DNA of 64,000 bases from Mycobacterium sp. E183 (GTDB taxonomy: Bacteria; Actinomycetota; Actinomycetes; Mycobacteriales; Mycobacteriaceae): the NCBI RefSeq assembly GCF_001667735.1, contig NZ_LZJN01000110.1, positions 39,237 through 103,236 on the forward strand. Direction: 5' to 3'. The notes below the pieces were generated by a model. It ran no database searches and was not told the origin of the DNA. It saw only the letters and a program-made list of their open reading frames with translations. The stretch's first letter is position 1. Each line of letters begins with the position of its first letter. The position numbers and the translations under genes are program-made. Below are positions 17,417 through 24,832 of this stretch, in pieces.

Positions 17417-17973
17417 GACGCTGCACTCTCGATCGAAGCGAAGCTCGGCGTTCGCGATGGCCAACTGGCGTCCTGCTCGGAGATGACGGTGACCGGCAGC
17501 GGCCACACGATCCCGAATTCCGGGTCATTCCAATGGAATCCCTGGGCGTCGGACGGCGCGGGCTCCCCGCTGACCTGATAGCTGACTTCGGTGTTGTCGA
17601 TCAGCGTTTGGAAGCCGTGGGCGACGAACGGCGGCAGGAACAGCGCCCGGTAGTTGTCCGCGCTCAACTCGACCATGACGTGGTCGCCGTAGGTCTGCGA
17701 CCCCGGGCGGATGTCGACCGCGACGGCGGCGATCGCGCCGCGGGTGCAGCGAACCACCTGGGTCTGAGCGTAGGGCGGCACCCGATGGTGCAGGCCCCGC
17801 ACGGTGCCGCGGGTGTAGTTGAAGTAGATGTTGGTCTGGGTGACGTCGAAACTCAGCCCGCGGTCGGCGAATTCGTCGGCACAAAAGGAACGGGACGAGA
17901 AGCCGCGATGGTCGCGTTGCGGCTCGAGGTCAATGATCGTCACGCCGGCGATCTGGGTGGGCGTGTACTTCAT
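17401..17973 (-). CDS. RmlC-like dTDP-sugar 3,5-epimerase family protein
   Basis: 190 aa cupin of the dTDP-4-dehydrorhamnose 3,5-epimerase family. Motifs in order: QRDHRGFSSRSF, QTNIYFNYTRGTVRGLHH (with the catalytic His), AVAVDIRPGSQTYGDHV (with the partnering Asp), FLPPFVAHGFQTL, EVSYQ and NDPEFGIVWP. RmlC normally has GLHYQ; here it is GLHHR, so substrate or product may differ. A strong GAGGAG lies 7 nt before the ATG. It overlaps the sugar transferase start by 16 nt and lies 44 bp after the PPE gene. It may make a deoxyhexose for the polymer, or be a single-site (3- or 5-) epimerase. Confidence 0.85.
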   Translation of the reverse strand: MKYTPTQIAGVTIIDLEPQRDHRGFSSRSFCADEFADRGLSFDVTQTNIYFNYTRGTVRGLHHRVPPYAQTQVVRCTRGAIAAVAVDIRPGSQTYGDHVMVELSADNYRALFLPPFVAHGFQTLIDNTEVSYQVSGEPAPSDAQGFHWNDPEFGIVWPLPVTVISEQDASWPSRTPSFASIESAASCLTR

Positions 17974-18017
17974 GCACCGCTCCTCGGGTCACGGGTCGTT
18001 CTCGTCGGGGTCATGGC

Positions 18018-19223
18018 CTACGCGTATCCACCGGAAGGCGGCCGCGTCATCACGGTCGGGATGACGCCGTACCGGGGGCCGAGGTTCTTGCCCGACGCGG
18101 CGGCCAGGCGCGGTAGCGAGCCCATGATGCTGGGCGGCGTGTTGGCGCCGGCGAGGCTGATGGTCGGCAGTGCGGAAGCGGCGCTGTGTGCCGCCGGTAT
18201 CACGCTGGTCCAACTCGCCGGGACCGCCAGCGGACCGAGCGAGGCCGCGCTGCCGAGGCTTCCGACCACACCCGATCCGAGCGAGCCGAGCGATCCCAGC
18301 GCGCCCGCGCCCGTGCTCGCCGCGCTCGCGGCCCCCGCCGCAGCGGTGCCCGCCGCCTGGGCAGCCCCATTCACCAAGCCCTGCGCGGTCTGAGCCATGC
18401 CGAGGATGGAGGACATCCCGTACAACGGTGTCGCTCCCGCCATGAAGTAGGTGGGCAGCGAGCTGGGCAGGCTCGACGCGAGGCTGTCCATCAGCGACGA
18501 ACTGGCCGTGCTGGTGGCGGTGCTCGCGGTGCCGGTACCGACCTGGGTCAGGGTGGAGGTGCTGGCGGACATCGGCGACGAGAGCCCGTGCAGGGCGTTG
18601 GGAACCGAGGACATCACGTTCGACAGGGAAGTGTGCGTGGCCGCCAACGTTTCGGCCTGCGCCACCGCGCTGCCCTGGGTCGCCACCCCCGCCGGGTTGG
18701 CGACGTCCGGCGGCGGGCTGAACGGTGTCACGTCGCACGCGGCCGCCGAACCCGCGGCGTATTGGTACATCGCCGCCGCGTCCTGTGCCCACATCTCGCC
18801 GTATTCGGCCTCGGTGGCCGCGATCGCCGCCGAGTTCTGGCCGAAGAAGTTGGTGGCGATCAGCGTCGCGAGCTGGACGCGGTTGGCGGCGACTGCCGGC
18901 GGCGGAACGGTCATCGCGAAGGCGGCCTCGTAGATCTCCACCGCGAGCCTGGCCTGGCCTGCGGTTTCCGCGGCCCGCGCGGCCGCCCCGGCGGTCCACG
19001 CCATGTAGGGAGCGAAGGCGGACGCCATGGTCAACGACGAGGGACCCAACCAGCGTCCGGTCGTCAATCCGGCTATCACCGAGCGGTAACAGCTTGAGGC
19101 GGAATGCAATTCGGCGGCAAGGCCATCCCAGGCCACCGAGGCCGCCACGAGCGACACCGGACCAGGGCCGGCATACATCCGCGCGGAATTGAACTCCGGC
19201 GGGAACGCCCCGAAATCGATCAC
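18018..19223 (-). CDS. PPE family protein, PPE-SVP subgroup
   Basis: 401 aa. The N-terminal ~180-residue PPE domain begins [20 protein letters not shown] and contains the helix-turn around WLGPSS. The C-terminal half is rich in Ala, Ser and Gly and has GPLAVPASW, a variant of the GxxSVPxxW motif that defines the SVP subgroup. Such proteins are exported, usually through ESX-5, and act at the cell surface. GTG 19223 is the start. No PE partner is adjacent. The gene is 44 bp upstream of the RmlC-like gene on the same strand, so it may be the first gene of the leftward polysaccharide operon, which is an unusual association. Confidence 0.92.
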   Translation of the reverse strand: MIDFGAFPPEFNSARMYAGPGPVSLVAASVAWDGLAAELHSASSCYRSVIAGLTTGRWLGPSSLTMASAFAPYMAWTAGAAARAAETAGQARLAVEIYEAAFAMTVPPPAVAANRVQLATLIATNFFGQNSAAIAATEAEYGEMWAQDAAAMYQYAAGSAAACDVTPFSPPPDVANPAGVATQGSAVAQAETLAATHTSLSNVMSSVPNALHGLSSPMSASTSTLTQVGTGTASTATSTASSSLMDSLASSLPSSLPTYFMAGATPLYGMSSILGMAQTAQGLVNGAAQAAGTAAAGAASAASTGAGALGSLGSLGSGVVGSLGSAASLGPLAVPASWTSVIPAAHSAASALPTISLAGANTPPSIMGSLPRLAAASGKNLGPRYGVIPTVMTRPPSGGYA

Positions 19224-19300
19224 GTCAGACCCCGGTCCCCGGTGGCGGTGCGGAGACGGACGACCGCCGGGCCGTACCCGAGGAGCGCGATTACCGCGTT

Positions 19301-19320
19301 AAACATACCTAAAGTATTGA
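19301..19320. promoter_or_regulatory. AAACATAC box A upstream of the PPE/polysaccharide operon
   Basis: AAACATAC at 19301-19308, a 5-bp spacer, then GTAT at 19314-19317. The right half only partly mirrors the left. It lies about 80 bp upstream of the PPE start codon and shares its left half exactly with box B at 19560. It resembles the ACATAC half of operators bound by gamma-butyrolactone-receptor-like TetR proteins, two homologues of which are encoded just downstream. Function is inferred. Confidence 0.4.
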
Positions 19321-19559
19321 TTATGGTGGAAGCTGTGCCGAAGAGTATTTGGCCTGCGATCGCGAAGGTCCTTTGTCCCTTTCCGAGCCTTCTACCTGCT
19401 GACGCTGCCAGAGCGCGTGGCCTGGTGGTCACGACCGGCATCTGCGTCTCCTAACATCCTGCAAAGGGCCCGGGATCGGGCGTTCTTGCCGCTCAACTGG
19501 GCGAACCGTGGGTTTGGGCCGCCCGGCCCTACAAACTGACAATGTGATAATAGCGTACG

Positions 19560-19581
19560 AAACATACTAATAGTTTGTAAA
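19560..19581. promoter_or_regulatory. AAACATAC box B, pseudo-palindrome with GTTTGT
   Basis: AAACATAC (19560-19567), spacer TAATA, then GTTTGTAA (19573-19580). The right arm matches the complement GTATGTTT in its first six bases except one, so this is a better dyad than box A. It is about 310 bp upstream of the first TetR start. It is a likely operator for one of the two neighbouring TetR-type regulators, but unproven. Confidence 0.45.
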
Positions 19582-19890
19582 GAGGGTGTGATGTGGACTA
19601 CAGGTATTTACGCAAGCGTCAAGGCAGACGCCTGCAGCTGCTAATCTCAGACGTGGCCCATGTACTGCCCGGGGGTGGCCGGTCGGTGTAGTTCAAGACC
19701 GCCCAAGAACCGAGGTGTATGCCCTGCTCATCAACCTGACGGCGATCGACCAGGTCCGGGTCGCAACCCCCGACGAGATCGGTCGCGTCATACACGCCAA
19801 CGTCGCGGAGCCCGGCTTCCCCGCCGGGTTCACGCCGCTGCGCCAGGGTCACACCCGGCGGGCCGACGAGAGCTGAGCTGGCAGATTCCC

Positions 19891-20568
19891 ATGACTACCC
19901 ACTCGACCGACGGACGCGCCGACGCGACGCGGCGGCAGATTCTGCGCGCCGCCTCCCATCAGTTCGCGCGCAGGCCGTACCACGACGTCGGTCTGGATGA
20001 CATCCTGGCCGAGGCCCAGCTGACCAAGGGCGCGATGTACTTCCACTTCAAGTCCAAACACGCCTTGGCGGTGGAGCTCATCGACAAGCAGATCGCCGCG
20101 GCGACCGTCGCGGTCGGAGACCTGTTGACCCGCGGACTTTCGGGCCTGGAAACCCTGATCGACTTCTCGTATCTGATCGCCGTTCAAGACATCAAGACCG
20201 ATCTGGTCAGGGCCGGCCTGAATCTGATCGAGTCGGTCGGACAGTCGGGGGGGCTGCAGGACACGTTGGTGAGCGGCTGGGTGGAAGCCCTGTCGGGGGT
20301 CGTCCAGCAGGCCATCACCGAGGGTGACATCGACGAACGCTGTGATCCCGACGCAGTCGGACGGCTGATGGTGTCGCTGCATATGGGGCTGCGCAAGACC
20401 AGCAATCTGGACGACCCGGAACGGTTCCTCACCGACCTGGAAAAGTGCTGGATGCTGATCTTGGGTGGGATCTTGCAACCGGACCGGGCCGATTACTTCA
20501 GCCAATTCCTAAGGCGGCGAGCGGCGCTCGCCGTCAACTCCAGTTCGAGCGACCAAGGCTCGCCTTAG
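19891..20568 (+). CDS. TetR-family regulator, gamma-butyrolactone-receptor-like
   Basis: 225 aa from ATG 19891; the open frame upstream lacks a TetR-like sequence. The N-terminal helix-turn-helix spans about residues 10-56: ATRRQILRAASHQFA, DDILAEAQLTKGAMYFHFKSKHALA. The TKGAMYFHF form and the downstream layout (a Trp in the ligand domain within SGWVEAL, then GDID..DPDAVGRLMVSLHMG) resemble ArpA/ScbR/CprB receptors rather than generic TetR. It is followed 86 bp later by a second, related TetR gene in the same direction. Its targets are probably the AAACATAC boxes upstream (inference). Ligand unknown. Confidence 0.85.
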   Translation: MTTHSTDGRADATRRQILRAASHQFARRPYHDVGLDDILAEAQLTKGAMYFHFKSKHALAVELIDKQIAAATVAVGDLLTRGLSGLETLIDFSYLIAVQDIKTDLVRAGLNLIESVGQSGGLQDTLVSGWVEALSGVVQQAITEGDIDERCDPDAVGRLMVSLHMGLRKTSNLDDPERFLTDLEKCWMLILGGILQPDRADYFSQFLRRRAALAVNSSSSDQGSP

Positions 20569-20637
20569 TGCCGACCAGGTTGAGCAGACTGCCCGCCAGC
20601 CGCGGCAGCGGCTGCTAACGTTGGACGTCTTGCGGTG

Positions 20638-20653
20638 GATGTGAACCCACATC
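20638..20653. promoter_or_regulatory. inverted repeat GATGTG-N4-CACATC directly before the second TetR gene
   Basis: Perfect 6-bp arms at 20638-20643 and 20648-20653 around a 4-bp spacer, one base before the ATG at 20655. The position fits an autoregulatory operator, because binding would block initiation. Unrelated in sequence to the AAACATAC boxes. Confidence 0.4.
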
Positions 20654-20654
20654 A

Positions 20655-21407
20655 ATGACTCCGCGCACCCGACGCGACTCCGGAGGTGCAGAGACAGTGC
20701 CGCGCCAGGTCCGATCCGAAGCCACTCGGCGGAAGATCATCGACGCCGCGATCGAGGTGTTCGGGGAAGTCGGATATGCCGCCGCCGGGTGGGGGGCGAT
20801 CATCGAGCGGACCGGGATGACCAAAGGCGCCCTGTATCACCACTTCGATTCGAAGGAATCGCTGGCGTCCGACATCCTCAAGGAAGGCTCCGAGAGCCTG
20901 CTCACGGCATTCGGGAACGTGTGCAAGTCTTCGTCGCCGGGGCTGGAAAACCTGCTACACGGCGCCTTCACCATCGTGGTAGTGCTCAACTCGGACAAGA
21001 CCGTTCGCACGGCCGAGCAATTAGCCTGTGCCTTAAGCGGATTGAACGAGGCCGCGGGGGACTTCTATGCCGACCTGGCGGTGAAGATCGCTGATGAGGC
21101 CAGGCGGGCCATCAGCGAGGGAGACCTCCGCAAGGACGTCGACCCCAAGGTGCTCTCCGAGTTCCTCGTTGGAGCCATGTTCGGAACGCGACTGGTATTC
21201 AATGCGATAACCCGTCGTGAACCCAACAGGGGAGGCCCCGTCGACATCGGCGGTCGCCTGCGTCAGATCTTGGAGCTCCTGCTGCCCGGCACGGTGACCG
21301 AGTCGTCGTTGCCCTATTTCCAGCAGTTCCTCGGTCGCGAAGTCATGCGTCATGCCCCGGCCATCGCGGCCCGCCCCGACGCCGACACGGAACCCCTGAT
21401 CGGCTAG
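20655..21407 (+). CDS. TetR-family regulator, second of a tandem pair
   Basis: 250 aa from ATG 20655; GTG 20698 lies out of frame and was not used. The helix-turn-helix lies at about residues 24-70: EATRRKIIDAAIEVFGEVGYA, ERTGMTKGALYHHFDSKESLA. The ligand domain shows AISEGDLRKDVDPKVLSEFLVGAMFG, again similar to the butyrolactone-receptor layout but without the conserved Trp seen in the first gene. Tandem, divergent paralogues of this type often form receptor/pseudo-receptor pairs in Streptomyces; a similar relation here is inference. A GATGTG/CACATC dyad sits at the start codon and may mediate autoregulation. Confidence 0.85.
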   Translation: MTPRTRRDSGGAETVPRQVRSEATRRKIIDAAIEVFGEVGYAAAGWGAIIERTGMTKGALYHHFDSKESLASDILKEGSESLLTAFGNVCKSSSPGLENLLHGAFTIVVVLNSDKTVRTAEQLACALSGLNEAAGDFYADLAVKIADEARRAISEGDLRKDVDPKVLSEFLVGAMFGTRLVFNAITRREPNRGGPVDIGGRLRQILELLLPGTVTESSLPYFQQFLGREVMRHAPAIAARPDADTEPLIG

Positions 21408-21486
21408 AGCTCCACGGTCGCGCGGTCGGGCCGGATGCGCCACACCCGCTTTCGCGGCCATCGAGACGGCGAATCAGTAATTGCGG

Positions 21487-21514
21487 TTGACGCGCATTCC
21501 ACAATGCATACTGT
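21487..21514 (+). promoter_or_regulatory. promoter giving a probably leaderless transcript
   Basis: TTGACG (21487-21492), 16-bp spacer, TACTGT (21509-21514), a match to the mycobacterial SigA pattern with TANNNT. The expected transcription start is at about 21521, directly on the ATG at 21522 (or GTG 21519) of the BcsB-like gene, which has no good Shine-Dalgarno sequence. Confidence 0.5.
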
Positions 21515-21521
21515 TCCGGTG

Positions 21522-23504
21522 ATGTACCGGAGACGTCTGGGCAAAGTGGTCGCGCTGGCCGCGGTGGTTGGGTTTTTGGTGATGAGCGCCCCGGCGTCGT
21601 GGGGTGCGCCCGGCGAACCGGCTACCGCCGCGGACTCGCCGACGTTGTCGCTTACCGACATCGGGTCCGCTCCCACCCTGGAATTCTGGGGGGTGACGAG
21701 TACCCAACAGCTCACCGTGCCGGTGCTGCATGGCCTGACACCGACGGCACTGAACGCCACCGTCGAGATGCCGATCAATCTGCGGTCCGGGGTGCTCACT
21801 GTCACGCAGGGCGAGCGCACCATCGCACGGCTGAATTTGCCCTCCACCGATCAGGCCCCAATCGTCATTCCCCTGGCGGGCGCGGAGGTCAACGACAATT
21901 GGCTGTCGGTGACGCTGCGTTCGTACGTGGTGCCATTGGACGGATACTGCCTCTACCCGTGGAGCCCGCTGCGCCTGACCAACGGGTCGATCACCTACAC
22001 CGGGGTCGAACTGCCGCCCACCACGGTGGCGCATTTCCTGCCGCCGGTGCTGCGCAAGCTTTCCATCTACCTGCCGCCGTCGCCCTCGCCGAACGAGTCC
22101 GATACGGCGGTCCAACTGGCCGCCTCCACCGCCTCGCACTACGGCCGGCAGACCCCCGAGATCGCGGTGATTCCGCTGGCCGAAGGCCAGGCCGCGCCGC
22201 CGGCGCCGCCGCAACCGCTGGAACGTCAGATCGTCGTCAAAGAGGGCCCTGACAACGGGCTTTCGCTACAAGGCGCCTCGGGTGTGCCGTGGTTGCTCAT
22301 GTCCGGACCGCTCGGCCAGTCGGACGAATCGAACACGGCGGTGTTGTTCAACGACGTCTCGCAGTTGGCGCTGTCTTCCAAGGCGGCGGTGGAACAGCTC
22401 AAACCGAGCGTGCAGCAACTCGGTGGCAGCGTGACGTTGCGCGAGTTGGCGCAGCCCGTTCTCAACTCGACGTCACTGCAACCGCGGGTGTCGATCGGAA
22501 TCGACCAAACCCGATTCGCCAGATCGGTGCACAACGTGCGCGTGCATCTGCAGGGTTCCTACACCCCGACACCGGGGAACGTCGGCGGTCAGATCGCCGT
22601 GACCATCGGCCCCGAAACCATCGACCACTGGCCGACCGACGGCCACGGCACCATCGACCGCTGGATCGATGTGCCGGACCGACTGCTGCAGCGCTACACC
22701 AGTATTGATCTGGTCCTCGACGTCGCCGCCAACACCGGGCATTGCGGCGACTTCTACACCGCCGGGCCGGGGAGTCAGCTCCTGACGCTGAACATCAACG
22801 GCGACACCACAATACAGAGCGACCCGGCAGCCCCGCCGGTGCCGGACGGCTTCCAATCGGTGCCGCAGTCGTTGATGCCCCGGATGCAGGTGGGCATCGA
22901 GGCCCACTCGTTGATAGACACGGTGCGGGCGATCGGCATCGTGGTGGGCCTGCAGCGAATCAGCGCCGTGCCGCTCTACACCACGGTCACGACCGCGCAG
23001 CAGGCGATCGACTCGTCGGACCCCGCGATAGTGATCTCCGCCGACGGGTGGAATCACTCCAATGTCGCGCTTCCGGTGGCTGCCGGGCCGAGCGGGCCCA
23101 TCACCGTCAATGCCGTCCAATCCGACGGCAAGCCCGCCAAACTCACACTCGACCCAGATCTCCGGTTCGCCTCTCTCCAAGTGGTTTTCAACCGCGGCAG
23201 GTCGCTGTTGGTGGCGACATCAAACGGGGCGCCGGGGCAACTCGACGAGTTGCTGCGGTGGCTCAGCGGCGATAACAAGCGCTGGCAACGACTCAAAGGC
23301 GCCGCGGTGGTGTCCGCGCCGGGCGGGCAGGACCCGGTGACCGTCGAGCACTCGCCCTCAGCCGGTGGTCCGACCGCGGCGTCGCAGGGGCACTCCGACC
23401 TCGGCTGGCTGTGGTGGTTCGGCGCGGGCTGGGTTGCGGTGGCCATCGTCGGCGGCGGGGTGATCCTGTGGCGCACCAGGCGCGAATCACGGCGGCGGCG
23501 TTAG
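21522..23504 (+). CDS. BcsB-like cellulose-synthase-regulatory-subunit family protein
   Basis: 660 aa from ATG 21522. A signal peptide (residues 1-33, with basic MYRRR and a hydrophobic core ending SAPASWGA) is followed by a long extracytoplasmic region with alternating beta-rich modules typical of BcsB: LTVPVLHGLTPTALNATVEMP, LNLPSTDQAPIVIPL, YCLYPWSPLRLTNGSITY and VHLQGSYTPTP. The C-terminus has one membrane anchor (LWWFGAGWVAVAIVGGGVILW) and an Arg-rich cytoplasmic tail. Bacterial BcsB partners the membrane glucan synthase BcsA and guides the nascent chain outside the membrane. No BcsA-type synthase lies in this window, so its partner is unknown; it may serve the neighbouring polysaccharide system. 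Family call fairly sure, role inferred. Confidence 0.75.
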   Translation: MYRRRLGKVVALAAVVGFLVMSAPASWGAPGEPATAADSPTLSLTDIGSAPTLEFWGVTSTQQLTVPVLHGLTPTALNATVEMPINLRSGVLTVTQGERTIARLNLPSTDQAPIVIPLAGAEVNDNWLSVTLRSYVVPLDGYCLYPWSPLRLTNGSITYTGVELPPTTVAHFLPPVLRKLSIYLPPSPSPNESDTAVQLAASTASHYGRQTPEIAVIPLAEGQAAPPAPPQPLERQIVVKEGPDNGLSLQGASGVPWLLMSGPLGQSDESNTAVLFNDVSQLALSSKAAVEQLKPSVQQLGGSVTLRELAQPVLNSTSLQPRVSIGIDQTRFARSVHNVRVHLQGSYTPTPGNVGGQIAVTIGPETIDHWPTDGHGTIDRWIDVPDRLLQRYTSIDLVLDVAANTGHCGDFYTAGPGSQLLTLNINGDTTIQSDPAAPPVPDGFQSVPQSLMPRMQVGIEAHSLIDTVRAIGIVVGLQRISAVPLYTTVTTAQQAIDSSDPAIVISADGWNHSNVALPVAAGPSGPITVNAVQSDGKPAKLTLDPDLRFASLQVVFNRGRSLLVATSNGAPGQLDELLRWLSGDNKRWQRLKGAAVVSAPGGQDPVTVEHSPSAGGPTAASQGHSDLGWLWWFGAGWVAVAIVGGGVILWRTRRESRRRR

Positions 23505-23645
23505 CGTCTGCGCATAACGGCGCGTCCCGTGCGGCCGTCCAGCGCGAGACCTGATTCCCACCAACAGGTTTCGCCTACATCGATGACCGACCGCGGGACG
23601 TCGACGCGTTCCGGCCAATGATTTCCCGGGCCTGCCGCGTCGCCG

Positions 23646-24008
23646 CTAGCGGTCCTCCTGCCACAACTGCTCGGTCAGATCCTGGAACGCCGCGAGCACG
23701 AACTGGTCGTCGGCGCGCATCGCCGCCGACTTGCTCATCAGGGCGCGCACCACCGAACCGTCCTTGTGCGCCAGTTCGACCACCATGTTCGCCAGGGAAT
23801 GAACGACGGATAACAACGAATCCGAGGCCGGTGCCTGATGGAAGATCTGGTGGAACTTCAGCTCCAACACCTCTTCCCGGTCATAACCCATCATCTCGGC
23901 GAACGCGGCGTTGGAAAACAGGATGGTGCCGTCATTCTCGATCGCCAGCACCGGGATCGGGATCCGCTCGAGCACGACCAGTGCCGGCAGCTGTTTCAGG
24001 GTCGTCAT
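23646..24008 (-). CDS. single-domain PAS protein
   Basis: 120 aa. The start ATG 24008 (MTTLKQLPAL) is preceded by AGAGGGTG; the longer frame to 24146 is not supported. One PAS fold covers nearly the whole protein: IPIPVLAIENDGTILFSNAAFAEMMGYDREEVLELKF at the N-terminal half and a HKDGSVVRALMSKSAAM beta-sheet. There is no kinase, GGDEF or HTH domain, so it probably acts by binding a ligand or a partner protein. It stands alone between two rightward genes. Confidence 0.75.
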   Translation of the reverse strand: MTTLKQLPALVVLERIPIPVLAIENDGTILFSNAAFAEMMGYDREEVLELKFHQIFHQAPASDSLLSVVHSLANMVVELAHKDGSVVRALMSKSAAMRADDQFVLAAFQDLTEQLWQEDR

Positions 24009-24338
24009 CGGCGAGTCACCCTCTTGCCGATTGCGTCGTCGGTCCACCGGCCGATTATGGCGCATAACATAGGCTATACACAGGCCTTCGAGCAGATGCC
24101 CGCCCAGGATTGGCGCCGTATTTCGTTTCCCGCTCGCCGAAGGCATCCCTGAACACCTTCGTCGGCCCGCTCGCGCACCGGGTCGGTGATCGGCCGGCGG
24201 CGCGCGGTCCGGAGGCGCGCCGACGTCGACATCGGTGACGTCGTGTTAGCGGTGGCACAGAAGATAGCAACGCTATTGACAGCCGCGCTCTCGAGGGTTA
24301 GCGTTGCTAGCACCTACGGGAGATGAGGAGTGTGCGCC
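24009..24338. other. 330-bp intergenic region with divergent promoters
   Basis: No convincing gene is present. The left end is AT-rich (around 24054-24085) and probably holds the promoter of the PAS gene on the minus strand. The right end holds a promoter embedded in twin operators for the DUF1772 gene (separate entry). Confidence 0.5.
24265..24309 (+). promoter_or_regulatory. promoter flanked by two copies of an 11-bp operator
   Basis: TAGCAACGCTA at 24265-24275 and its exact reverse complement TAGCGTTGCTA at 24299-24309; each is itself a TAGC/GCTA dyad with a 3-bp centre. Between them lies TTGACA (24276-24281); 17 bp later TAGCGT (24299-24304) forms a TANNNT -10 box inside the second operator. 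Binding at either copy would block RNA polymerase. Downstream the ATG at 24339 has GAGGAG 8 nt before it. Confidence 0.6.
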
Positions 24339-24803
24339 ATGGTCGCCACCGTTTTCGCGGTCGTCGCGGTGCTGGGTACCGGGGTGGTCTACGGCACCGA
24401 CGTGTTCTGCGCGATGGTGCTGAGGCCCGCGATGGCCCGCATCGACGATCGGGCCCTGCTCGCCGTTGCCGGCAACATCCATCGCTATGGGGATCGACGG
24501 ATGCCGGTACCCGGCGTGCTCGGCCTGGCGGCGGCGACGATCAGCCTGGCATTCGCCGCGGCGTCCGGCCGCTGGGCGCAAGCCGGCGCGGCCGGCGCCG
24601 CCGTCCTCCTGCTGCTGGCGTGGCTGCTGATCTACCTGCGGGTGAGCGCGCCGATCAACCGGCAACTCATCGCAGGCGCGGATCGACCCGAGTTGCCGAC
24701 CGATGCTCGTGCGCTGCAGCGCAACTGGGACAGAGTGATCACCACCAGGGCCACCCTGCAGGGCCTCGCCGTCGCGGCGCTGTGCCTGGCAATGTCGGTG
24801 TGA
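24339..24803 (+). CDS. DUF1772-type membrane protein
   Basis: 154 aa, start ATG 24339 because GAGGAG lies 8 nt upstream. Four hydrophobic segments (about 1-22, 50-68, 78-98 and 135-152) surround a conserved core with GTDVFCAMVLRPAM, VSAPINRQL and ALQRNWDRV..RATLQG. This is the DUF1772 (anthrone-oxygenase-like) pattern of small four-helix membrane proteins. In actinobacteria such genes are often next to, and repressed by, TetR regulators. Here the twin dyads over its promoter suggest tight control, although no regulator gene is adjacent. Function unknown. Confidence 0.7.
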   Translation: MVATVFAVVAVLGTGVVYGTDVFCAMVLRPAMARIDDRALLAVAGNIHRYGDRRMPVPGVLGLAAATISLAFAAASGRWAQAGAAGAAVLLLLAWLLIYLRVSAPINRQLIAGADRPELPTDARALQRNWDRVITTRATLQGLAVAALCLAMSV

Positions 24804-24832
24804 AGCTGGTGGCGCGCTCGGCTCGCGAGCGG

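Larger units (their letters stand above)
19224..19890. other. 667-bp regulatory intergenic region between PPE and TetR genes
   Basis: No convincing gene is present. The short open frames show no family features, including a leftward 73-codon frame that ends over the PPE start. The stretch is far more AT-rich around 19300-19325 and 19540-19600 than its surroundings. It holds two AAACATAC boxes (separate entries) and probably the divergent promoters of the PPE/polysaccharide operon and the first TetR gene. Confidence 0.6.

Noticed and set aside
19220..19441. 73-codon leftward frame ending over the PPE start (GTGA)
   Set aside because: Overlap hints at coupling, but the frame has no ribosome site or family features and covers the AT-rich regulatory box A.
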